From MFWN01 sp964594115 (GTDB lineage: Archaea; Nanobdellota; Nanobdellia; Pacearchaeales; GW2011-AR1), in the NCBI GenBank assembly GCA_964594115.1, contig CAZQLD010000004.1, forward strand, positions 1 to 64,000: a stretch of DNA of 64,000 nucleotides, given 5' to 3'. Position 1 is the first letter of the stretch. Every line of letters begins with the position of its first letter. The notes beneath the pieces were generated by a model. That model did no database searches. It worked only from the letters and a program-made list of their open reading frames with translations, and was not told where the DNA came from. The translations under genes were made by a program, and so were the position numbers. Below are positions 8,002-16,263 of the stretch, piece after piece.

Positions 8002-8610
8002 ATGGCAAAGAATAATAGAAATCAAAGACAAGAGCCAAAATATGAAGATATGTTAGCTATGCTTAAACAAAATTATGAGAATTTTAAGTATTTCTATTAT
8101 GCTGCTTTGTCTAAGAGTGGAGAACATGGAAAAGAAGGAGCTAAAGATGGTCTTTATGTTTCTTTAGAGGGTTTGAGAAAAATAGGATTAGAAGGAATTC
8201 TTGGAGGCCTGGAAACTCAAGCAATTCAAAGCATTGAAAATGGAGATGGCTTAAATGCTGACTTAAGCTTATCTAAAATAATCTCCCAAAATGCAGGAAT
8301 ATTTTCAGAAACTATTCGTGATTATCTTAGAGCCAAAGATTTGATCCAATATATTGAAAAAGGATTTGGAAAAGAAATTGCAAAAGAAAAAGCATATGAA
8401 AATAAAACAATAAAACAATTAACTTCTAAAGAAGCAAGTGATAGTGAAAAAATATATGGAAACCACTTAATATCTCAACTTAGAAATTCAGTAATGAAAG
8501 AGATGACTCCTATAGCTCATGAAGCAAGAGCAGAAAGAGAAGATGAGAAATATACTAGGGATAAAAATATGATTCAGCTTGGAAATTACAGCGTGAGGAA
8601 GGCTGCTTAA
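8002..8610 (+). CDS. Unknown helical protein, co-regulated with the GHKL operon, 202 aa
   Basis: No family recognised. The sequence is soluble, without Cys or membrane spans, and is predicted almost wholly helical, with a charged N-terminus (MAKNNRNQRQEPKYEDM) and a charged C-terminal helix (EARAEREDEKYTRDKN). It has its own promoter that is nearly identical to that of the 4045 operon, so it is expected to be expressed at the same time. It may be a structural or adaptor subunit of the same machinery. It ends six bases before the convergent MNT-HEPN gene. Confidence 0.65.
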   Translation: MAKNNRNQRQEPKYEDMLAMLKQNYENFKYFYYAALSKSGEHGKEGAKDGLYVSLEGLRKIGLEGILGGLETQAIQSIENGDGLNADLSLSKIISQNAGIFSETIRDYLRAKDLIQYIEKGFGKEIAKEKAYENKTIKQLTSKEASDSEKIYGNHLISQLRNSVMKEMTPIAHEARAEREDEKYTRDKNMIQLGNYSVRKAA

Positions 8611-8616
8611 GATTTC

Positions 8617-9537
8617 TTATTGTTTTATTATTTTTTCAATTAGTCTGGCCATAACATTGATAAATTCATCAGCTCTATCTTGCCATTCATCTAATTCCAT
8701 TCCTTTGATATCTATGACATCTCCATGGACAATTTTTCTGTGTAAAACATGGAGGTCGCGATACCAAATAACATATTTCATCTTTAACAGATTTTTATCA
8801 ACAAAGTTTTCTTTTAAAAGAATAGGAATATGTTCAGGGCTTGGAGGAAGTATTTTTGCTGAAATTAATAAAGCATGAGCAGAGTCCACCATCGCCCAGT
8901 AGATTCCTTCTACAGCTCCAAGTTCAGATGCCTTGCTTCTTGCCAAATGCTGAGGTGCTCTTTGCAGGCAGGTATAAATAGCTTCAGGAGTTGATTTTAT
9001 TTTTCCTTCTTGCAATAAAATCTTCAAAGGATTAAAAAATCCTCCAAAATCTATTAAAGGTTCACCATATCTTATAACATTTATTACAACAGGGTCTCCC
9101 CTCATTAAATCCTGCCACCAGGTTGTTAGCTTAACTGTATTTATATGCAATTCTTTTTTATAAGGATTAGACGAAATTAATTTTCCCAATTCTTCCCTAT
9201 ACCATGCAATAAGCTCAGCATCCCACTGCACTGCTGAGTCATCTATGATGATAATTATATCTATATCTGAACCTGAAACTGTGGTTTGCTTAACAGAAGA
9301 GCCAAAAAGAATTACTGATTTTATAAGCTTAGTGAATTTTTTATAAGTTTTTGTCGCAAAGTCCATTGCTATATCCTGCTCATTTAAAATTTGCAGTGTA
9401 GGAAAATCTTTTAAACTGGATTTTCTAAGCCCTTTTTCTTTTTTACCTGGTTTTTCATCATTCTTCTGTTTTTTTGATAATTCTGATGGAAAAAGTATTG
9501 GAGGTAAATCTTCTATAGCTGTTTTTTTATTTGCCAT
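8617..9537 (-). CDS. Minimal nucleotidyltransferase fused to a HEPN-like domain, 306 aa
   Basis: Residues 60-150 form a Pol-beta-type nucleotidyltransferase with the GS...DxD signature (FGSSVKQTTVSGSDIDIII; Gly79-Ser80, Asp91, Asp93). Residues about 190-306 are helical and contain a HEPN-style basic-x4-His motif (HRKIVHGDVID). MNT and HEPN proteins usually occur as separate antitoxin and toxin genes in which the MNT AMPylates the HEPN ribonuclease; here both are in one chain. The first 45 residues are Lys-rich and disordered. A GGGGAAG Shine-Dalgarno site precedes the ATG. It may instead be a housekeeping nucleotidyltransferase. Confidence 0.7.
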   Translation of the reverse strand: MANKKTAIEDLPPILFPSELSKKQKNDEKPGKKEKGLRKSSLKDFPTLQILNEQDIAMDFATKTYKKFTKLIKSVILFGSSVKQTTVSGSDIDIIIIIDDSAVQWDAELIAWYREELGKLISSNPYKKELHINTVKLTTWWQDLMRGDPVVINVIRYGEPLIDFGGFFNPLKILLQEGKIKSTPEAIYTCLQRAPQHLARSKASELGAVEGIYWAMVDSAHALLISAKILPPSPEHIPILLKENFVDKNLLKMKYVIWYRDLHVLHRKIVHGDVIDIKGMELDEWQDRADEFINVMARLIEKIIKQ

Positions 9538-9548
9538 TCTTCCCCTTT

Positions 9549-9740
9549 TTATTTTTGTATATTTTTATTTATTTGTGAGGTGTATATATTTATTATTATA
9601 GATACCACTAATCCAAATGTGGTTATTGATAATTGAAGCATACTGAAACAGCCGGTATTTACTACAGCTGATGTTATGTACACCAGTATTGTGAAGTTTA
9701 TAAAATTTCCTAACCATTGTAATAGTTCATTATCCAACAT
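9549..9740 (-). CDS. Small two-span membrane protein, 63 aa
   Basis: Begins MLDNELLQWLGNF and has two hydrophobic stretches (about residues 14-33 and 36-57). Its ATG comes two bases after the stop of the 33-aa membrane peptide upstream (TAA-AG-ATG), so the two are probably coupled. An in-frame TTG at 9815 would give a longer form but would overlap the upstream peptide. Ends 11 bases upstream of the MNT-HEPN gene. Function unknown; the size and layout resemble holin-like or small stress membrane proteins. Confidence 0.5.
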   Translation of the reverse strand: MLDNELLQWLGNFINFTILVYITSAVVNTGCFSMLQLSITTFGLVVSIIINIYTSQINKNIQK

Positions 9741-9742
9741 CT

Positions 9743-9844
9743 TTAAGTGAAATTTAGTATTATTCCATAAATTAATATTACTACTGCTATTATTCCGAGT
9801 ATCCACAAAATCCAATTTAAAATATTTTTAGTCTTTTCTTTCAT
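9743..9844 (-). CDS. Single-span membrane micropeptide, 33 aa
   Basis: ATG at 9844 opens a 33-codon frame: a short basic head (MKEKTKNILN) and one hydrophobic helix (WILWILGIIAVVVLIYG-like). GAGGA lies directly before the ATG and a TATA-like AT stretch (tatagtatataaa on the minus strand) about 15 bases before it. Its stop is two bases from the ATG of the next membrane protein. The frame has been chosen on composition, start signal and coupling. Confidence 0.45.
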   Translation of the reverse strand: MKEKTKNILNWILWILGIIAVVILIYGIILNFT

Positions 9845-9906
9845 CTTCCTCTTTTATATACTATATTATCTATTTTGAATTTTATATATTTAAATCTTGT
9901 TATTTT

Positions 9907-11739
9907 TTACTCAGATGGAGTTCCGGAAAATCTACTCTGCTTTCCGGGCATTTGCCCCCCTAGTTCTATAGGCATACCTGAAAAACCTGCACCATACATT
10001 GAAAAGTGCTGTTCTGGCAGTATAGGTCCATATCCAGAGAAATAGCCTCCATAGCTTGCTCTTACCTGATTCCAGTAAGGGGCAGCCATCATTGTATAAA
10101 GAGGACTTCCAAGAGCCTCTAAAACAGCCTGTGTTGGAGGAACCTTAAAATGCTGGACAAAACCACCTGCTTCTATTATTTTCTTTCCTGCAAAGCCCTT
10201 TTTCTCTAATTCCTGCAGTATTTCTTTTGTTGGAACATTGCCCATTCCTGGAGGAAGGTGTGCGTCAGAGTAACCGAAATTGTCTGTCAAATGAACATGC
10301 TTAACATATTTTGCTATTTTCTCTGTTTCCTTCACAATATCCTCTTTTTTAAAACCAGATTTTCTCATCATATTCAAATGCCCAACATCCCATGTGACTC
10401 CTATTGTCCTCTCAGCAGCTTTTTTTGCATCACTTTCAGAATATCCTTTTTTAACTGCCTGCTCTACAAATTTCTTTCTTGAATTATCAACTAGCTTTTT
10501 TAATTGTTCTGAACGGGAAAATGCCATTCCTGGGAATAAGTTTTCTATAGAGATTATAGGAGTTTTATTGCCGTATTTTTCATAAGCATGAAAAGCAGCA
10601 TTTCCAAATGTTTTGGCAGAGTGCTCTGCTGCAAAATCCTCTATAGGAATAAAGAGTTTTGGTGTTACATCCTGCATTTCTATAGCTAAGTCCTGGACTG
10701 CTTTAGACTGGATTGCAATATCTGGAATTCTTATTTTTTCTCCAAACCTATCAGCAGCTTTTTTTAATCTTGCTTTTTCCTCTTCTGTTCCGTATTTATA
10801 TGCCTTACTAAACATAGAATTTAAAATAAGCTGAGAGTTTTTAACATATTCATATGCGCCCCTAACATTATTTAAAGCTGCTTTTTGAGCTTGAGGCAAC
10901 TGTTCCATCTGTTCTGGTGTTATTTGCCCAGTTAGGATAGCTGGCCAGATGTGTTTTACAGCAGGATAATATGTCTCTATAATCTCATCTCCACGGTTTT
11001 TATAAAAAATAACCTGTGTTAAATTATTATGCCAGTCACTTTCATTTACTATTTGAAGTTCTTCTTTTGGAGAGTGAAATTCGGGTTTAATATCTTTTAA
11101 TGCTTTTCCTGCTATACGGTGAGGATAGATTCTTTGTTCTCTTTCTATAGGAATTGTTTGTTTTGTTTCTTGATTTATTGCAACAATTCTTTTTTTAGAT
11201 AATTCTTTAATTTCCTCTAAGGTTGGCTCTCTTCTCTCTCTTTCTCTGAATTGCCTTTTATATTCTTCTACCATCTCTTTTGATACAGGAGAAAATTCTG
11301 TTCCTGGAAGTGCAGATGCATGTATTGTTATTGGTATGTTTCCTTGAGGGTTTAGTTCATGGCTTTTTTCAACAACCATTTTTAATTGTCTTTCAGCTGT
11401 TTCTCTATCTGCTTCACTCCATCCTTCTTTAGTAAGTCCAGAAGGCTCAATCATAGGAGCATGGACTGTTGTCTCAGCTCCAGACATTTTTTGAAGCCTT
11501 GCTATTTCTTTAAAATGCTGTTTTGGAATCTGGTCAAAGACTTCTGGAGAGATGGGCTGGAGCTCTATTGTTTTTACTCCCTGATTTAGTAAATTACTTA
11601 CTTCTTGAATCTGATTTGCTGTCTGTATGCTAGTAGGAGCCCCTATTTCTGTCTGCGGGACCCTGTATCCAATAAATAATTCACCATAATTCGGATCTAG
11701 TGAGTATGGTGTTCCACTATAAAAAAACTCATACGCCAT
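9907..11739 (-). CDS. TIM-barrel protein of the AP endonuclease 2 / xylose isomerase-like class, 610 aa
   Basis: The chain keeps most metal-ligand motifs of the endonuclease IV / sugar isomerase fold: TVHAP near residue 91, ISIENLFPG near 400, TWDVGH near 452, VKHVHLTDN near 480 and a conserved HLPPGMGNVP. It is twice the usual length (about 280 aa), with a long helical insertion (about 150-370) and a Gly/Tyr/Phe/Pro-rich tail (last 60 residues) that looks disordered. The substrate cannot be read from the sequence; it could act on DNA or on a sugar. It lies upstream of no obvious operon partner but in line with two unknown proteins. Confidence 0.7.
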   Translation of the reverse strand: MAYEFFYSGTPYSLDPNYGELFIGYRVPQTEIGAPTSIQTANQIQEVSNLLNQGVKTIELQPISPEVFDQIPKQHFKEIARLQKMSGAETTVHAPMIEPSGLTKEGWSEADRETAERQLKMVVEKSHELNPQGNIPITIHASALPGTEFSPVSKEMVEEYKRQFRERERREPTLEEIKELSKKRIVAINQETKQTIPIEREQRIYPHRIAGKALKDIKPEFHSPKEELQIVNESDWHNNLTQVIFYKNRGDEIIETYYPAVKHIWPAILTGQITPEQMEQLPQAQKAALNNVRGAYEYVKNSQLILNSMFSKAYKYGTEEEKARLKKAADRFGEKIRIPDIAIQSKAVQDLAIEMQDVTPKLFIPIEDFAAEHSAKTFGNAAFHAYEKYGNKTPIISIENLFPGMAFSRSEQLKKLVDNSRKKFVEQAVKKGYSESDAKKAAERTIGVTWDVGHLNMMRKSGFKKEDIVKETEKIAKYVKHVHLTDNFGYSDAHLPPGMGNVPTKEILQELEKKGFAGKKIIEAGGFVQHFKVPPTQAVLEALGSPLYTMMAAPYWNQVRASYGGYFSGYGPILPEQHFSMYGAGFSGMPIELGGQMPGKQSRFSGTPSE

Positions 11740-11805
11740 TTTATTATCTTAAATTTTAAACTCTTTTTATTATTCTATAAACTTTATGTGTTTTAAATAC
11801 CTTTC

Positions 11806-12462
11806 TTATGCTGCGCCTCTTCCTCTTTTTAATTCTCTATATTTTCTTTTTTCCTCAAAAGGAAGTCTTCTTCCTTCTATATCCCCCCTTGTTCCTTCTT
11901 CAACAACAACATAATCTCTTAGGTTCTCTACTCCTCTTTCTTGTTCTGGATAGCCAGCTTCATGCCAGTCTTCTATTACTGCTCTTGGGCGCACATTTCT
12001 AAGTTCTTCTACTGTTCTTGCAGCCATTCTTCTCTGGCTCATATGGTCAAAAATAGTTTCTTCGCTTGTTCCTGCTGAATAATCCGGCTCATTGTAAACT
12101 TTAACATAATCTACATGCCCTCCTGTAGCTGGAGTTTGTGGAATTGGAGTGCCTATAGAAGATGCTGCCCCTAATTCTTCTAAATCCTCATTTGCTTCAG
12201 GAGCTTCTGTTGCTGTTGGCTGCAAGGTCATAGTTGGCATGTCTTCTTCAGGTGAAGACACCATAAATTCAGAAAATTTATCAGCTTCTGTCTCTTGTTC
12301 TGGAGATTCTGCTATTTCTTCTAAACTTGCCTCTTTTAAATCAGTTGCTTCTGGAACTTGCTCTATTGGTTCTTCGTTTAGTGTTTCTTCATCTGTTTCA
12401 TCTTCGTCTTCATCTGTTTCATCTTCGTATTCTTCTTCCAGCTTATCTTCATCTTCAAACAT
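11806..12462 (-). CDS. Acidic, largely disordered protein, 218 aa
   Basis: The first 75 residues are almost all Glu, Asp and Thr (FEDEDKLEEEYEDETDEDED and on). The middle is Pro/Thr/Ala-rich, and only the last 90 residues look folded (VDYVKVYNEPDYS..., then basic helices ending RELKRGRGAA). No known domain. It lies between the TIM-barrel protein and a 484-aa unknown on the same strand, 34 bases from the latter, suggesting a shared transcript. The acid head and basic tail suggest a nucleic-acid or protein scaffold, but this is a guess. Confidence 0.6.
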   Translation of the reverse strand: MFEDEDKLEEEYEDETDEDEDETDEETLNEEPIEQVPEATDLKEASLEEIAESPEQETEADKFSEFMVSSPEEDMPTMTLQPTATEAPEANEDLEELGAASSIGTPIPQTPATGGHVDYVKVYNEPDYSAGTSEETIFDHMSQRRMAARTVEELRNVRPRAVIEDWHEAGYPEQERGVENLRDYVVVEEGTRGDIEGRRLPFEEKRKYRELKRGRGAA

Positions 12463-12496
12463 AAGAATAACAAGATTAAGAAATATTTAAAGTTAA

Positions 12497-13951
12497 TTAC
12501 TCGTAAGGTCCGGTTGGAGGAGAGGGCATTCCGTGGCCTTTCTTATATATATCAAAAATATCATAGCAAGAGCTTCCTGCTTTTTCTTCTCCGTATTTCC
12601 TTATAACAGATTCTACATAAGTATCTTCAGCTACGCCTTTTGCTTTTAATTTTAATTTGTGTGCTTTTTCTTTGGCTTTTTCTTTGTCTTTTTCTTCTGG
12701 CTTTTTCTTTCCTATTCCTAGTAAAGCAGAAAAAGGATTAACATCCTCACTTACTTCTTTTTCTTGTTTTTCTTTTTCTTCTTCACTTTTTAAAAAATAA
12801 TCAATGTCATCTTTTAACTGTTCTAAGGAGTCTGTTGTTGTTCCTTCTATTAACTTTAAGGCATCCTGTATGTCACTTTCTCCTAATCTTTCATCAAGAA
12901 GAGCAAGTTCGTCCTCATTTAAACAATAACCTTTAAAGTTCACTTCTACTCTCCCACCAAAAACATAGTGTGATTGCTGGGCAGATATTCGCTGAGGAAT
13001 GCCCCTAAAAACAAAATCAATTAGAACACAATTATAATATTTTCTTTTTAGCTTTAATTTTTTAAAGTCTTCTGGAAGATCATGATTTTCAGCTGCGTCT
13101 TTTACATCTATTTCTCCTTTAGCTAATAGTGTAAGTTCAAGAAGAACTGTATTAAAAACATTTATAATTGCGGGCTCTCTCCCTTTTTCCTGCATTCTTA
13201 ATTTTTCTGCAGCTATGAGATATGGTTTTGCCCATCTTGTATATAATTGTAAAGAACTTACCTGGCTTTTCAGATAGTTTTTTTCTATTTCAAATCTTTT
13301 TTTTAATTCTATTTCAGACCTTTTTCTCCATTCTAGAAATTCTTTTAATCTTGGCTTGAGAATTCTCTTAACTCTGTCATTTAAGTCTGTTTTATTAATT
13401 TCTTCAAGTGATTTGACAATCATAAAAGCATCTCTTAAGGTTACAAAATTCAGATCTTGGGCCATCATATTAATGCTTCCTCTTCCTCTTTTCACATCTA
13501 CGTTATCCATCCATATTTGTTTTAAAGCTAATAATCCTGCATCTGCTTCTTCTTTATTTTTAGAATGAAAAGCTTTGTAATGAGAGATCCTTATTTCGAA
13601 TTCTTTTAGGTCATAGATTAAATTAATTATACTTTTTAAAACAGTGTTCACAGCCCCTAAGATTTTCATTCCTTCTTCCTGCATTCTTGTTGCCCTCATT
13701 CCAAGTTCAGAAAAATGCCCGCTTCCTGGAGAAGAAGCAAAATTATCAACAAGTTTTTGAACATTTCCGGAAAATAATTTATTTGAAAAGTCAAGAATCC
13801 AAAAATAAACTGGCTCAAGAGTCTCTGAAGAGGAATCATAAACAAGTTGGTGATCTTCTACTGGTACAGAATCCAGATTCATCTTCTTTCTTTTTTTATA
13901 ATGAGGACTTACCTCCTCAATTATATCTGAAATTCTATCTATTTCTGCCAT
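12497..13951 (-). CDS. Unknown 484-aa protein, mostly helical
   Basis: Not recognised. Residues 1-380 appear folded and rich in long helices (for example RKRSEIELKKRFEIEKNYLK) with several conserved-looking aromatic segments (EPVYFWILDFSNKLF). Residues 380-430 are a Lys/Glu-rich charged linker, and the end (YVESVIRKYGEEKAGSSCYD...) forms a small separate piece with one Cys and a Pro-rich tail. No signal peptide or membrane span, so cytoplasmic. It is first of the minus-strand group that continues with the acidic protein and the TIM-barrel protein. Confidence 0.65.
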   Translation of the reverse strand: MAEIDRISDIIEEVSPHYKKRKKMNLDSVPVEDHQLVYDSSSETLEPVYFWILDFSNKLFSGNVQKLVDNFASSPGSGHFSELGMRATRMQEEGMKILGAVNTVLKSIINLIYDLKEFEIRISHYKAFHSKNKEEADAGLLALKQIWMDNVDVKRGRGSINMMAQDLNFVTLRDAFMIVKSLEEINKTDLNDRVKRILKPRLKEFLEWRKRSEIELKKRFEIEKNYLKSQVSSLQLYTRWAKPYLIAAEKLRMQEKGREPAIINVFNTVLLELTLLAKGEIDVKDAAENHDLPEDFKKLKLKRKYYNCVLIDFVFRGIPQRISAQQSHYVFGGRVEVNFKGYCLNEDELALLDERLGESDIQDALKLIEGTTTDSLEQLKDDIDYFLKSEEEKEKQEKEVSEDVNPFSALLGIGKKKPEEKDKEKAKEKAHKLKLKAKGVAEDTYVESVIRKYGEEKAGSSCYDIFDIYKKGHGMPSPPTGPYE

Positions 13952-14080
13952 ATTTCACTATTCTTTTTTTATTTTATTCTTTTAGTAGGGGAATCTAGTT
14001 TTTAAATGTTTTTCGATACATTTAAAATAGCTTCTTTCTTTACAAAAGAAAAAACTTAGGGAAAAACTAAATAAGATAAA

Positions 14081-14485
14081 ATGGGTCTAAAAAATATTTT
14101 TGGCAAGTTTAAGAAAAATGACACTGTTATTGACTTAGGAGACTTACAGAAAAGAGGAATAATCAAGCAGAGAACAAAAGTTCGCGAGCCATTGGCTTCA
14201 GAAAGAGTTGTTGATTTAACTGGAAACCCAGATAGCGGTGGTGCTTTAGGTTTTTTAGGAAGCCTTGCTGGAGCCTCTAACGAGAGTTCAAGTTCTTTGA
14301 GTGAAATAAATACAGCAAATGAGACATCTTCTTTTGGTTTTGAAAGAAAACAAAGGTTAAGAGGCATACTCAGGGATATGAAAACTGAAATGAAAAATAC
14401 ATCTAACAAGATTTATAAGATTGCCAACAGACTGGATTTACTTGAGAGAAAAATAGAGAGGTTAGAAAGAAGGGCGGGTGTTTAA
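14081..14485 (+). CDS. Small coiled-coil protein, 134 aa, unknown
   Basis: N-terminal basic segment (MGLKNIFGKFKKND), a Gly/Ser-rich flexible middle, and a C-terminal coiled coil (about residues 88-132: ILRDMKTEMKNTSNKIYKIA and following heptads). TATA-like tttaaaat at 14021-14028. Its end precedes the GluRS promoter by only a few bases. Possibly a membrane- or partner-associated adaptor; nothing more specific is visible. Confidence 0.6.
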   Translation: MGLKNIFGKFKKNDTVIDLGDLQKRGIIKQRTKVREPLASERVVDLTGNPDSGGALGFLGSLAGASNESSSSLSEINTANETSSFGFERKQRLRGILRDMKTEMKNTSNKIYKIANRLDLLERKIERLERRAGV

Positions 14486-14519
14486 AAATATTTATATACT
14501 TCTAATTCCTTACCAGGAG

Positions 14520-15725
14520 ATGAAAAATTTAAAAGAGAAAATTCTTGCTTATGCATTAAAAAATGCAGTTGAACACGGAGGAGAAGCCCAGGTTAATTCT
14601 GTTTTGAATTCTTTGTTTCATGAAGGTTTAGAGAAAAAAGATATAAAGAAAATTATCCCAGGTATCAAGGAAACAGTAAAACAAGTGAATTCTCTTTCTC
14701 CTGATGAGCAGGAAAAACAGTTTTCAGGATTAAAGAAAAAAGTAGGTAAGAGAAAGGAAAGAGAGGGCCTGCCTGAACTTCCAAATGTAAAAAAAGGCAA
14801 GGTAATAACAAGAATGTCGCCTTCGCCAAGCGGGCCCTTACATATTGGGCATATCTTAACTATTCTTCCTAATTTTCTTTATGTTAAAAAATATGGCGGA
14901 AAGTTTTATATCAGAATTGAAGATACAAATCCAGAAAATATCTATAAGCCTGCTTATAAAATGATAGAAGAAGAATCTAAGTGGCTAACTAAAGGAAAAG
15001 TAAAGGTAGTTATTCAGTCAAAGAGAATGGATTTATATTATAAGTATGTTGAGAAACTGATAAATAAAGGAGCTGCCTATATTTGTACCTGTAATCCTGA
15101 GAAATTTAAAGAACTATTACTAGAAAAAAAATCCTGTCCTTGTAGAGATTTGAGCAAAAAAGAGCAGTTAGAAAGATGGAAAAAAATGCTTGATAAAAAA
15201 GCATACAAACAAGGAGAGGCTGTTTTAAGATTTAAATCTGATTTAGGGGATAAAAACCCTGCAATGAGGGACTTTCCTCTTGCTAGAATTAATCAGGAAA
15301 AACATCCTTTACAAGGTAAGAAGTATAAAGTTTGGCCCTTAATGAATCTTGCTGTTACAGTAGATGATATTGAACAAAAAATGACTCATGTTATAAGGGG
15401 AAAAGAGCACAGAGATAATTCAAAAAGGCAGAAAATGATTTATAAAGTTCTTGGAAAAATAAGGCAGTATCCTTGGGTAGCTTTTATTGGAAGGCTTCAC
15501 TTTAAAGATTTAGCAGTTTCTGCTTCTAAAATGAGGCAGGGAATTGAAAAAGGAGAGTACAAAGGATGGGATGACCCTAAACTTCCTACTGTAGCTTCAT
15601 TAAAAAAACAAGGCTATAAACCAAAAGCTTTCTGGCAACTGGCAGAGCAAATAGGAATAAGTGAAGTAGATAAAGTTATGGATAAAAAAGAGTTTTTCAG
15701 ATTGTTAAGACAGTTCAATAAATGA
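14520..15725 (+). CDS. gltX: Glutamyl-tRNA synthetase lacking the C-terminal barrels, 401 aa
   Basis: Charges tRNA-Glu (and possibly tRNA-Gln) with glutamate. Archaeal-type class I enzyme: HIGH motif SGPLHIGH (residues 104-111), RIEDTNPE, and KMSKS-like SASKM (334-338), followed by GWDDPKLPT. Cys pairs CTC and CPC in the acceptor-binding domain could hold a zinc ion. The chain stops shortly after the stem-contact region at MDKKEFFRLLRQFNK, where archaeal GluRS normally continues with about 150-170 residues of anticodon-binding beta barrels. I chose ATG 14520 because the TATA box (tatttatatac, 14489-14499) makes it nearly leaderless. Confidence 0.9.
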   Translation: MKNLKEKILAYALKNAVEHGGEAQVNSVLNSLFHEGLEKKDIKKIIPGIKETVKQVNSLSPDEQEKQFSGLKKKVGKRKEREGLPELPNVKKGKVITRMSPSPSGPLHIGHILTILPNFLYVKKYGGKFYIRIEDTNPENIYKPAYKMIEEESKWLTKGKVKVVIQSKRMDLYYKYVEKLINKGAAYICTCNPEKFKELLLEKKSCPCRDLSKKEQLERWKKMLDKKAYKQGEAVLRFKSDLGDKNPAMRDFPLARINQEKHPLQGKKYKVWPLMNLAVTVDDIEQKMTHVIRGKEHRDNSKRQKMIYKVLGKIRQYPWVAFIGRLHFKDLAVSASKMRQGIEKGEYKGWDDPKLPTVASLKKQGYKPKAFWQLAEQIGISEVDKVMDKKEFFRLLRQFNK

Positions 15726-15786
15726 AACAAAAACATTTATAAAGAAGATAATCATTCTATCTTTATATTCTTAAAAAGGAGGAAAA

Positions 15787-16218
15787 ATGCAAAGAAAAGG
15801 ACAAGCACAGGTTGTAACAACTATTTTATTAATACTAATAGTTTTAGCAGCAGTAATCATTGTCTGGAGAGTGATTGACAGATTTGTTGAAGGTGGCGGA
15901 GGAACAATAACTACAAAATTTTCCTGCGTAGATGTTAAGCTGGATATTGTTAGTGCATCAGATACTGATAATAGTGTAACAGTTACAAGATTGGCTGGAG
16001 GAGATACTTATGCTGTAAAAGATATTAAGATTCTTGTTGCAGGAATCTCAGCAACAGTTAATAGTGTAACTACAAACAACAGAACTTTAGCACCTTTAGA
16101 AACAAAAACATATAGTGTCAGTGAAGATATAGTTGAGGGTGATAAGATTGAGATTGCAGCAGTACTGCAAGATGATACAGTCTGTGAGGTTATGGATTCT
16201 GAGGATGCAGTAGCATAA
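15787..16218 (+). CDS. Archaeal type IV pilin-like / archaellin-like protein, 143 aa
   Basis: Starts MQRKGQAQVVTTILLILIVL: a short basic class III signal with the expected prepilin peptidase site between Gly5 and Gln6, then a 20-residue hydrophobic helix used for filament packing. The remaining 110 residues are beta-rich, Thr/Val-rich and contain two Cys (one near 51, one near 134) that could form a disulfide. A strong AAGGAGG site precedes the ATG. Likely the subunit or a minor subunit of a surface filament. Confidence 0.8.
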   Translation: MQRKGQAQVVTTILLILIVLAAVIIVWRVIDRFVEGGGGTITTKFSCVDVKLDIVSASDTDNSVTVTRLAGGDTYAVKDIKILVAGISATVNSVTTNNRTLAPLETKTYSVSEDIVEGDKIEIAAVLQDDTVCEVMDSEDAVA

Positions 16219-16250
16219 ACTTTATTCTTTATTTTTATTGTTTTTCCTAA
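16219..16250 (+). terminator. T-rich terminator after the pilin gene
   Basis: Directly after the pilin stop, runs of T (tttattctttatttttattgttttt on the plus strand) form a typical archaeal oligo-T terminator. The convergent elp3 gene ends 14 bases further. Confidence 0.5.
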
Positions 16251-16263
16251 TTCTGATTATATT

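Noticed and set aside
12149..12490. Ser-rich plus-strand frame of 113 codons
   Set aside because: It mirrors the Glu/Asp-rich head of the acidic 218-aa protein on the other strand; pure low-complexity shadow.
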